Source of the DNA: Paludibacteraceae bacterium
GTDB lineage: Bacteria; Bacteroidota; Bacteroidia; Bacteroidales; Paludibacteraceae
NCBI GenBank assembly: GCA_016292775.1
Contig: JAEDFN010000012.1
Location: 1 to 39,338, forward strand
Length of the DNA: 39,338 bases
Direction of reading: 5' to 3'
The notes beneath the pieces are model-generated. The model ran no database searches. It was not told the origin of the DNA and saw only the letters and a list, made by a program, of their open reading frames with translations. The translations under genes were made by a program, and so were the position numbers. Shown here piece after piece: positions 32,982 through 39,338 of this stretch; the first letter of the stretch is position 1; each line of letters starts with the position of its first letter.

Positions 32982-33428
32982 ATGAATTTAAATAATCTCA
33001 CCCCTGCTGCTGGTTCTGTTAAAAGCAGCAAAAGAATCGGTCGTGGCCCGGGCTCCGGTAAAGGAGGAACTTCTACTCGCGGTCATAAAGGCGCTAAATC
33101 TCGCTCCGGTTATTCCCGTAAAATAGGTTTCGAGGGTGGTCAAATGCCTCTCCAACGTCGTTTGCCTAAATTCGGTTTCAAAAATATGAATCGTATCGAA
33201 TACAAACCTATTAACCTCGCTACTTTACAAGAATTGGCAGATAAATTATCTATCGATACTATTAACGTAGATACTCTTGTTAATGCCGGTTTCTTATCTA
33301 AAAATAACAAGGTTAAAATCTTGGGTAACGGTGAATTGAAATCTAAATTGTTAGTAGAAGCTCACGCTTTCTCTAACTCAGCTAAAGCTGCTATCGAAGC
33401 TTTAGGTGGCGAAGCTAAAACTCTATAA
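32982..33428 (+). CDS. rplO: 50S ribosomal protein L15
   Basis: 148 residues. The N-terminal basic, Gly-rich region KRIGRGPGSGKGGTSTRGHK and GFEGGQMPLQRRLPKFGFKN identify uL15, a late-assembly protein. The C-terminal globular part is typical (KILGNGELKSKLLVEAHAFS). secY follows after 13 bases. Confidence 0.97.
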   Translation: MNLNNLTPAAGSVKSSKRIGRGPGSGKGGTSTRGHKGAKSRSGYSRKIGFEGGQMPLQRRLPKFGFKNMNRIEYKPINLATLQELADKLSIDTINVDTLVNAGFLSKNNKVKILGNGELKSKLLVEAHAFSNSAKAAIEALGGEAKTL

Positions 33429-33441
33429 ACCATAACTCACA

Positions 33442-34779
33442 ATGAAATTCTTTAACACATTAAAAAATATCTGGAAAATCGAAGAGCTAAGAAATAAATT
33501 GGGTATAACTCTGCTGTTCATCCTTATTTATCGTTTCGGCTCATTTATCGTGCTTCCAGGTATTGACACAGAAGCGCTTAGCAAACTGCAAGAACAAACT
33601 AGCGAAGGCTTGTTGTCGCTCATCGATATGTTCTCAGGTGGTGCATTCTCTAATGCCTCAATCTTTGCTCTCGGTATTATGCCTTATATCTCTGCTTCGA
33701 TTGTAATGCAACTCCTCGGAATTGCTATCCCTTACTTCAAAAAGATGCAGCACGATGAGAGCGGTAGAAATAAATTTAATCGCTGGACCAGATACCTCAC
33801 TGTCCTTATCTTGATCTTCCAAGGCCCTTCTTATTTAGTAAACCTTAAAGTTCAGATAGCTCACGCAGGCGCTACAATGCCCGACGGTTTGTGGTTCACT
33901 ATTTCTTCTACCTTAATTCTTTGCGCTGGTTCTATGTTCGTAATGTGGTTAGGTGAAAGAATGACAGATCGCGGTATCGGCAATGGTATCTCTATGCTTA
34001 TTATGATTGGTATCATCGCTCGTCTACCGGGTGCATTTATCAAAGAGTTTATTTCTCGAAGTAATGATGCTGTCGGCGGCCTCGTTATGCTCCTCGCTGA
34101 GGTTGTCGTTCTTATTATCGTCATCGCTTTGTGTATCCTCCTCGTACAAGGTACTCGAAAAATTCCTGTACAATACGCAAAACGCGTTCAAGGTAATATG
34201 ATGTATGGCGGTGTTCGTCAACATCTCCCTCTTAAAGTTAATGCCGCAGGCGTTATGCCTATCATCTTCGCTCAAGCTATCATGATGGTGCCTATTATGT
34301 TCGCAGGCTTTAACCCTGAAAAAGTGGGCGGTTTTATGCAAGCTTTCATGGATAATACCGGTTTCTGGTACAACCTCATTTTCGCTTTGCTTATTATCCT
34401 ATTTACCTACTTCTATACAGCTATTACTTTCGATCCAAAAACAATGGCAGAATCTTTGAAACAAAATAATGGTTTTATCCCGGGTGTTAAACCTGGTAAA
34501 CAAACTGCCGAATTTATTGATAAAATAATGTCTCGTATAGTCCTTCCTGGTTCTATTTTCCTCGCTTTCGTCGCTATCATGCCTGCCTTTGCAAGCATAT
34601 TCGGCGTTACAGGTGAGTTCGCTCAATTCTACGGTGGTACCTCTTTACTTATCCTCGTAGGTGTTGTACTCGATACTCTTTCTCAAATAGAAACATACCT
34701 CTCTCAACGCCATATCGAAGGTTTCCTCGCTAATGGCCAGAGAATTAAAGGACGTTCAGGTTCTATAGCTGCTTATTAA
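33442..34779 (+). CDS. secY: Preprotein translocase channel subunit SecY
   Basis: 445 residues with about ten hydrophobic helices, as expected for the SecYEG channel of the inner membrane. FGSFIVLPGID lies in the first periplasmic region. ISASIVMQLL and the cytoplasmic loop with QGTRKIPVQYAKRVQG are conserved. LPLKVNAAGVMPIIFAQAI lies in the later membrane part and NGFIPGVKPGKQT in the C5 loop that contacts SecA and the ribosome. It exports all the signal-peptide proteins seen in this window. map starts 3 bases after its stop. Confidence 0.97.
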   Translation: MKFFNTLKNIWKIEELRNKLGITLLFILIYRFGSFIVLPGIDTEALSKLQEQTSEGLLSLIDMFSGGAFSNASIFALGIMPYISASIVMQLLGIAIPYFKKMQHDESGRNKFNRWTRYLTVLILIFQGPSYLVNLKVQIAHAGATMPDGLWFTISSTLILCAGSMFVMWLGERMTDRGIGNGISMLIMIGIIARLPGAFIKEFISRSNDAVGGLVMLLAEVVVLIIVIALCILLVQGTRKIPVQYAKRVQGNMMYGGVRQHLPLKVNAAGVMPIIFAQAIMMVPIMFAGFNPEKVGGFMQAFMDNTGFWYNLIFALLIILFTYFYTAITFDPKTMAESLKQNNGFIPGVKPGKQTAEFIDKIMSRIVLPGSIFLAFVAIMPAFASIFGVTGEFAQFYGGTSLLILVGVVLDTLSQIETYLSQRHIEGFLANGQRIKGRSGSIAAY

Positions 34780-34782
34780 TAA

Positions 34783-35562
34783 ATGATTTTTCTTAAGACA
34801 AACGAAGAGATAGAGTTGCTTAAAGAAAGCACTTTGCTGGTATGTAAAACCCTGGCTGAATTGGCTAAAGTCATAAAGCCGGGTATTACTACCGCAGATC
34901 TTGATAAACTCGCTGAAGAATTTATAAGGGATAATGGCGCAACTCCCGCTTTTAAAGGCTATAATGGTTTTCCCGCTTCCCTTTGTACTTCAGTAAATGA
35001 TCAAGTAGTGCACGGTATCCCTTCCGATAAAGTTGTACTTAAAGATGGCGACATCGTCTCTGTCGATTGCGGTACTTTTAAAAATGGATTTGTCGGCGAC
35101 AATGCTTACACTTTCGCTGTCGGAGAAATTTCCGATGAAGTAAAAAAACTTCTTGATACTACAAAAGAATCTCTCTTTAAAGGCCTTGAAAAAGCTATCG
35201 AAGGTAATCGTATAGGCGATATAGGCTACGCAGTTCAATCCTACTGCGAAGAAAGAGGATATTCCGTAGTCCGCGAAATGGTCGGTCATGGCGTTGGCAG
35301 AAAAATGCACGAAGCCCCGGAAGTACCAAACTACGGACGTAGAGGTACCGGTATAATGCTTAAATCAGGAATGACACTTTGTGTCGAACCAATGATAAAC
35401 CTTGGAAAAAAAGAACTCGTTTTTGAACGCGATGGTTGGACTACTCGCACCCGCGATGGTAAACCTTCCGCTCACTTCGAAAATACAGTCGCTATTCAAA
35501 AAGGTAAGCCTTATATCTTATCAGACTTCTCTATCATTGAATCAGTACTTAACCAACATTAA
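34783..35562 (+). CDS. map: Methionine aminopeptidase, type I
   Basis: 259 residues. It removes the initiator Met from new proteins using two metal ions. The five ligands are visible: Asp95 (VDCGTF), Asp106 (VGDNAYTF), His169 (MVGHGVGRKMHEAPEVPN), Glu202 (CVEPMI) and Glu233 (HFENTV). The catalytic His of the VVHGIP motif is also present. Its place between secY and infA is normal for the phylum; adk, found here in many bacteria, is missing. Confidence 0.97.
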   Translation: MIFLKTNEEIELLKESTLLVCKTLAELAKVIKPGITTADLDKLAEEFIRDNGATPAFKGYNGFPASLCTSVNDQVVHGIPSDKVVLKDGDIVSVDCGTFKNGFVGDNAYTFAVGEISDEVKKLLDTTKESLFKGLEKAIEGNRIGDIGYAVQSYCEERGYSVVREMVGHGVGRKMHEAPEVPNYGRRGTGIMLKSGMTLCVEPMINLGKKELVFERDGWTTRTRDGKPSAHFENTVAIQKGKPYILSDFSIIESVLNQH

Positions 35563-35565
35563 TTT

Positions 35566-35784
35566 ATGGCTAAACAAGTTGCTATCGAACAAGACGGCGT
35601 TATCGTCGAAGCTTTGTCAAATGCGATGTTTCGTGTAAAACTCGAAAACAACCTCGAAATTACCGCTCATATCTCCGGAAAAATGCGTATGCACTACATC
35701 CGTATCCTTCCGGGCGACAAAGTAAGGGTCGAAATGTCTCCTTATGACCTCACTAAAGGTCGAATATCTTTCAGATATAAATAA
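35566..35784 (+). CDS. infA: Translation initiation factor IF-1
   Basis: 72 residues, the exact usual length. The OB-fold motif is clear: IEQDGVIVEALSNAMFRVKL, then ITAHISGKMRMHYIRILPGD and the end GRISFRYK. IF-1 blocks the 30S A site during initiation. It starts 3 bases after map. Confidence 0.97.
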   Translation: MAKQVAIEQDGVIVEALSNAMFRVKLENNLEITAHISGKMRMHYIRILPGDKVRVEMSPYDLTKGRISFRYK

Positions 35785-35807
35785 TATTTTATACTAAATA
35801 TCTTAAT

Positions 35808-35924
35808 ATGAAAGTAAGAGCTTCTATTAAAAAACGTTCCGAAGATTGCAAAATAGTTCGCAGAAAAGGACGTTTGTATGTTATTAACAAAAAAAATCCC
35901 AAAGAAAAATTACGTCAGGGATAA
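35808..35924 (+). CDS. rpmJ: 50S ribosomal protein L36, zinc-free type
   Basis: 38 residues, read directly from the sequence: MKVRASIKKRSEDCKIVRRK, ending KEKLRQG. The zinc-ribbon form of bL36 has three Cys and one His. Here only one Cys (residue 14) remains; the others are Ser/Asn/Glu, so zinc binding is not expected. This agrees with what I recall for Bacteroidota L36. It lies between infA and rpsM as usual. Confidence 0.95.
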   Translation: MKVRASIKKRSEDCKIVRRKGRLYVINKKNPKEKLRQG

Positions 35925-35939
35925 TCAAAATTTAATTTT

Positions 35940-36320
35940 ATGGCAATAAGAATCGTCGGAGTAGATTTACCCCAAAACAAACGCGGGGAAGTTGGATTGA
36001 CTTATATCTACGGAATAGGTCGCAGTAGCGCTCGTCAAATCTTGACCGAAGCAGGTGTTGATTTCGATATTAAAGTTCAAGATTGGACTGATGACCAAGC
36101 TGCTAAAATTCGTGAAATTATTGGTGCTAAATACAAAGTAGAGGGTGACCTCCGCTCTGAAGTTCAGCTCAATATCAAACGTTTAATGGATATCGGTTGT
36201 TATCGTGGTGTGCGCCATCGTCTTGGTCTCCCTCTTCGTGGACAAAGCACCAAAAACAATGCCCGCACCCGTAAAGGTAAAAAGAAAACAGTTGCTAACA
36301 AGAAAAAAGCAACTAAGTAA
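35940..36320 (+). CDS. rpsM: 30S ribosomal protein S13
   Basis: 126 residues. RIVGVDLPQNKRGEVGLTYI, GIGRSSARQIL and the C-terminal RGVRHRLGLPLRGQSTKNNA identify uS13, which contacts the P-site tRNA and L5. Only 15 bases separate it from rpmJ, so there is no room for the long S4-binding leader that precedes rpsM in Escherichia coli. Confidence 0.97.
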   Translation: MAIRIVGVDLPQNKRGEVGLTYIYGIGRSSARQILTEAGVDFDIKVQDWTDDQAAKIREIIGAKYKVEGDLRSEVQLNIKRLMDIGCYRGVRHRLGLPLRGQSTKNNARTRKGKKKTVANKKKATK

Positions 36321-36352
36321 TTAACTTTTAACTGCTAAAATATTAAGTTGAT

Positions 36353-36742
36353 ATGGCAAAAAAAACAGTAACAACCAAAAAAAGAGTAGTTAAGGTGGAT
36401 GGTGTAGGTCAATTACACGTACACTCTTCATTTAACAATATTATAGTTACCATCGCAAATGGCGAAGGTCAAGTTATTTCTTGGTCATCTGCAGGTAAAA
36501 TGGGTTTCCGTGGTTCTAAAAAGAACACCCCTTATGCAGCTCAAATGGCTGCTCAAGATTGTGCTAAAGTGGCCTACGATCTTGGCTTGAGAAAAGTTAA
36601 AGCCTATGTTAAAGGACCTGGTAATGGTCGTGAATCAGCTATCCGTACCGTTCACGGTGCTGGTATCGAAGTTATCGAAATCATCGACGTTACTCCACTC
36701 CCATTCAATGGATGCCGTCCTGCTAAACGTAGAAGAGTATAA
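36353..36742 (+). CDS. rpsK: 30S ribosomal protein S11
   Basis: 129 residues. HVHSSFNNIIVTIANGEGQV, WSSAGKMGFRGSKKNTPYAA and the C-terminal DVTPLPFNGCRPAKRRRV identify uS11 of the 30S platform. It lies 32 bases after rpsM and 20 before rpsD. Confidence 0.98.
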   Translation: MAKKTVTTKKRVVKVDGVGQLHVHSSFNNIIVTIANGEGQVISWSSAGKMGFRGSKKNTPYAAQMAAQDCAKVAYDLGLRKVKAYVKGPGNGRESAIRTVHGAGIEVIEIIDVTPLPFNGCRPAKRRRV

Positions 36743-36762
36743 CCTTTAAAATTAAAAGAAAA

Positions 36763-37368
36763 ATGGCAAGATATATTGGACCAAAAACCAAAATCGCTCG
36801 TAAATTCGGTGAGCCTATTTTCGGACCTGATAAAGACCAAGCAAGACGTAATTTCCCACCGGGACAACACGGAAATAACCGTCGTCGTAAAACTTCCGAA
36901 TATGGTACCCAATTAAAAGAAAAACAAAAAGCTAAATATACTTATGGTGTTTTAGAAAAACAATTTAGCAACTTGTTTAAAAAAGCACAAACTAAAAAAG
37001 GTATCACCGGCGAAATCCTTCTTCAATTGCTTGAATGCCGTCTTGATAACGTGGTTTATCGCTTAGGTATGGCTAAAACTCGCGCCGCTGCTCGTCAGTT
37101 GGTTTCTCACCGTCACATCACTGTAGATGGTAGCGTTGTGAATATACCTTCTTATTCCGTTAAACAAGGTCAAGTTATCGCCGTTCGCGAACGCGATAAA
37201 TCTATGTTAGTCATTAACGATTCTCTTAATGGCTTCAACCATAGCAAATACCCTTGGCTCGAATGGAATGAGTCTAATATGGCCGGTACTTTCCTTCATA
37301 TCCCGGAAAGAGCTGACATACCTGAGAATATTAAAGAACAATTAATCGTTGAGTTGTACTCTAAATAA
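36763..37368 (+). CDS. rpsD: 30S ribosomal protein S4, zinc-free type
   Basis: 201 residues. MARYIGPKTKIARKFGEPIF and FPPGQHGNNRRRKTSEYGTQ are typical of Bacteroidota uS4, without the N-terminal zinc Cys cluster. The S4 RNA-binding domain shows RLDNVVYRLGMAKTRAAARQ and VSHRHITVDGSVVNIPSY. S4 nucleates assembly of the 30S body. Confidence 0.97.
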   Translation: MARYIGPKTKIARKFGEPIFGPDKDQARRNFPPGQHGNNRRRKTSEYGTQLKEKQKAKYTYGVLEKQFSNLFKKAQTKKGITGEILLQLLECRLDNVVYRLGMAKTRAAARQLVSHRHITVDGSVVNIPSYSVKQGQVIAVRERDKSMLVINDSLNGFNHSKYPWLEWNESNMAGTFLHIPERADIPENIKEQLIVELYSK

Positions 37369-37378
37369 TAAATAAATT

Positions 37379-38371
37379 ATGGCAATATTGGCATTTCAAA
37401 AACCGGAGAAAGTAATAATGGTAGAAGCCGATGACAAATTCGGTAAATTCGAATTCCGTCCATTGGAACCAGGTTTTGGTATTACTATTGGTAATGCTTT
37501 ACGCCGTATTCTGCTTTCTTCTCTCGAGGGTTACGCAATCTCTTCCATCAAAATAGATGGAGTTCAACATGAATTCGACGTTATCCCAGGTGTTATCGAC
37601 GATGTTACCAACATCATCCTTAACCTCAAACAAGTGCGTCTTAAACATATTGCCGGTACCGCTGATGAGGATGTTATCCGTATCAACGTTAATGGTAAAG
37701 AAGAACTCAAGGCCGGAGATTTCAACGACTGTATGTCTAACTTCGAAGTCCTTAACCCTGAATTGGTTATCTGCCGCATGGATTCTTCCGCCTCTTTTAA
37801 TATGACTTTAACAATCATCAAAGGTCGCGGTTATCTCCCTGCTGACGAAAACGAACTCTATGGTGCTGAAATAGGTATTATCCCTATCGATGCTATCTTT
37901 ACCCCTATCCGTAATGTGAAATACGATCCACAACCTTATCGTGTTGAACAAAAAACAGATTACGAAAACTTAATTTTAGAGATTACAACTGATGGTTCTA
38001 TCCATCCAAAAGAGGCGCTTAAAGAAGCTGCCAGCATTTTAATCCACCACTTCGCTCTCTTCTCAGACGAACTTATTACTATTCCTACTACTAGTAATAA
38101 TGCTGATGATACTTTCGATGAAGGTGTTTTACATATGCGTCAACTCCTTAAAACCAGACTTACCGAACTCGATTTGTCTGTGCGTGCGCTCAATTGCTTG
38201 AAAGCAGCTGATGTCGAAACTCTCGGCGATCTCTGCAGCATTAACCGCGCCGAACTGCTCAAATTCCGTAACTTCGGTAAAAAATCTCTTACTGAGCTTG
38301 ACGCTAAATTAGCAAGCTTAAACCTCTCTTTCGGTATGGATTTGTCCAAGTATAAATTAGATAAAGAATAA
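37379..38371 (+). CDS. rpoA: RNA polymerase alpha subunit
   Basis: 330 residues. The N-terminal assembly domain shows FRPLEPGFGITIGNALRRIL and SSLEGYAISSIKIDGVQHEF. A linker around 230-250 leads to the C-terminal DNA-binding domain: LSVRALNCLKAADVETLGDL and FRNFGKKSLTELDAKL. It starts 10 bases after rpsD and ends 5 bases before rplQ, the usual alpha-operon order. Confidence 0.98.
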   Translation: MAILAFQKPEKVIMVEADDKFGKFEFRPLEPGFGITIGNALRRILLSSLEGYAISSIKIDGVQHEFDVIPGVIDDVTNIILNLKQVRLKHIAGTADEDVIRINVNGKEELKAGDFNDCMSNFEVLNPELVICRMDSSASFNMTLTIIKGRGYLPADENELYGAEIGIIPIDAIFTPIRNVKYDPQPYRVEQKTDYENLILEITTDGSIHPKEALKEAASILIHHFALFSDELITIPTTSNNADDTFDEGVLHMRQLLKTRLTELDLSVRALNCLKAADVETLGDLCSINRAELLKFRNFGKKSLTELDAKLASLNLSFGMDLSKYKLDKE

Positions 38372-38376
38372 TCAAG

Positions 38377-38841
38377 ATGAGACACAATAAAAAATTTAAC
38401 CATTTAAACCGTACTGCTTCTCACCGTGCCTCTATGTTGGCTAATATGGCTAACTCTCTCATTATGCACAAAAGAATCAATACGACTGTGGCTAAGGCTA
38501 AAGCTCTTAAACGCTATATCGAGCCTTTACTCACAAAAGCTAAATTAGATACAACACACTCTCGTCGTGTAGTTTTCCAAGAATTGCAAAATAAGGAGGC
38601 TGTTACTGAACTCTTCCGTGAAATTTCTCAGAAAATAGCAAACCGTCCTGGTGGTTATACTCGTATCCTCCATACCGGTTTCCGTCTTGGCGACGCTGCT
38701 GATATGTGTATGATTGAACTTGTTGACTATAACGAGAATATGCTCAAAGAAAAAGCTGCTAAAAAAGCTTCTCGTACTCGTCGTAGCAAAAAGTCTTCTA
38801 ACGCTGAAACTCCTGCAGTTGAAACTCCTGCAGCTGAATAA
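38377..38841 (+). CDS. rplQ: 50S ribosomal protein L17 with acidic C-terminal tail
   Basis: 154 residues. MRHNKKFNHLNRTASHRASM, ANRPGGYTRILHTGFRLGDA and MCMIELVDYNE identify bL17, located near the tunnel exit. The core is about 120 residues. A low-complexity tail follows: basic KKASRTRRSKKSS, then NAETPAVETPAAE, with a repeated ETPA unit. Its role is unknown. It is the last gene of the cluster and is followed by a strong terminator. Confidence 0.96.
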   Translation: MRHNKKFNHLNRTASHRASMLANMANSLIMHKRINTTVAKAKALKRYIEPLLTKAKLDTTHSRRVVFQELQNKEAVTELFREISQKIANRPGGYTRILHTGFRLGDAADMCMIELVDYNENMLKEKAAKKASRTRRSKKSSNAETPAVETPAAE

Positions 38842-38858
38842 TTTTTTTCATACATTTA

Positions 38859-38897
38859 AACGAACCACGCTCCATTTCGGTGCGTGGTTCGTTTTTT
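38859..38897 (+). terminator. Rho-independent terminator of the ribosomal cluster
   Basis: A perfect 12-bp stem AACGAACCACGC/GCGTGGTTCGTT has an 11-base loop and runs into six T residues (38892-38897). Confidence 0.95.
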
Positions 38898-39089
38898 ATA
38901 TTCTTTTCCGCTATTATTTAATTTATTTTTTTATTATCGTTCTTTCTCTTCTATTGTCCGTTTATACTCTTATTATTTTTAATTTTGTTTCTCTTTTCCT
39001 AAATTTTTGTTCATTATTCCAATACATTTGTTATTATTCCGGAGTTAAAACTTTTTGATGCCTTTTTTGAAAGATTTTTTTAGTATTCG
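38898..39089. other. AT-rich spacer with no gene
   Basis: This pyrimidine- and AT-rich stretch lies between the terminator of the ribosomal cluster and the promoter of the next gene. An open frame runs through it, but its residues are low-complexity Phe/Leu/Ile runs and it crosses the terminator, so I do not call it a gene. Confidence 0.5.
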
Positions 39090-39121
39090 TTTGTATGATT
39101 AAAATATTATTAGTATATTTG
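39090..39121 (+). promoter_or_regulatory. Promoter of the 3'-terminal secreted-protein gene
   Basis: TTTG (39090-39093), a 20-base spacer and TATATTTG (39114-39121) match the consensus. The leader is about 45 bases. Confidence 0.83.
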
Positions 39122-39171
39122 CGCTTTATTAGGGTTGTAAACCTGTTGTGAACTTAAAGATATATTTGCTT

Positions 39172-39338
39172 ATGAAAAAAATTTATCCGAAATCTATTTT
39201 GTTGATTTTTATTGCACTGAGTTTCAGTGTTTTATCTGTTGCGCAAAATACTCCGCTTCCGTATTTTTGCGGATTTGAAACCTCAGCGGATACTGCCGGA
39301 TGGAAGTTTAAAAAACGTGCTTCTACTCAATGTAATTT
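39172..39338 (+). CDS. Secreted surface protein, N-terminal part (3' end outside window)
   Basis: Only the first 55 codons are present. Residues 1-24 are a signal peptide (MKKIYPKSILLIFIALSFSV) with likely cleavage at SVA/Q. The mature start NTPLPYFCGFETSADTAGW matches the opening of many large Bacteroidota secreted proteins, often T9SS cargo with a jelly-roll anchor domain (PYF-GFE...W). By analogy with the gene at the other end of the window it may be T9SS cargo, but the sorting domain, if any, is outside. Confidence 0.75.
   Translation, partial: MKKIYPKSILLIFIALSFSVLSVAQNTPLPYFCGFETSADTAGWKFKKRASTQCN

Noticed and set aside
1..39338. tRNA, rRNA, CRISPR arrays, insertion sequences, phage genes or integrase sites
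   Set aside because: I looked through the spacers on both strands and found no cloverleaf-like sequence, regular spaced repeats, transposase or integrase motif.

Overview
The window is a chromosomal segment from a member of the phylum Bacteroidota, most likely order Bacteroidales. Several signs agree. A type IX secretion (T9SS) C-terminal sorting domain ends the first gene. There is a TonB-dependent receptor with an N-terminal carboxypeptidase-regulatory-like domain, an Omp28-family lipoprotein, a long signal peptidase I, and an EF-G2-type paralogue like that of Bacteroides. Promoters follow the Bacteroidota pattern TTTG-N19/20-TAnnTTTG, and almost no gene has a Shine-Dalgarno sequence. The DNA is AT-rich, particularly between genes. 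I cannot resolve the family or genus.

Layout. Bases 1-8324 are an envelope/surface region: the 3' end of a T9SS cargo gene, a small protein with an Asp-rich segment and a hydrophobic tail, then a TonB-dependent receptor, a beta-helix lipoprotein and an Omp28-like lipoprotein. Bases 8664-11567 hold an EF-G-like factor lacking the catalytic histidine and an rnpA with a long insertion. Bases 11649-13020 (minus strand) hold a metallo-beta-lactamase-fold hydrolase and rsmG. rplS (13290-13634, plus) converges on a minus-strand operon nadA-aroB-dapB-lepB (17935-13713), sharing a bidirectional terminator with it. Bases 18086-20393 hold an exported TPR-like protein, a HAD phosphatase and a four-helix membrane protein.

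From 20697 to 38841 lies the fused str-S10-spc-alpha cluster on the plus strand: rpsL, rpsG, fusA, rpsJ, rplC, rplD, rplW, rplB, rpsS, rplV, rpsC, rplP, rpmC, rpsQ, rplN, rplX, rplE, rpsN, rpsH, rplF, rplR, rpsE, rpmD, rplO, secY, map, infA, rpmJ, rpsM, rpsK, rpsD, rpoA, rplQ. One clear promoter precedes rpsL and one strong terminator follows rplQ. There is no tuf between fusA and rpsJ. Most gaps are under 50 bases. The four larger ones (rpsL-rpsG, fusA-rpsJ, rpsJ-rplC, rpsN-rpsH) hold possible RNA structure and are the best candidates for ribosomal-protein autoregulatory elements. After a spacer with a good promoter, the window ends inside another secreted-protein gene.

The most unusual points are: the 209-base structured gap before rpsH; a possible leader peptide whose stop overlaps the EF-G2 start; full AGGAGG Shine-Dalgarno sequences before only rplW and rplF; the 75-residue insertion in RnpA; and the receptor/beta-helix/Omp28 locus. 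I found no tRNA, rRNA, CRISPR array, insertion sequence or phage gene.
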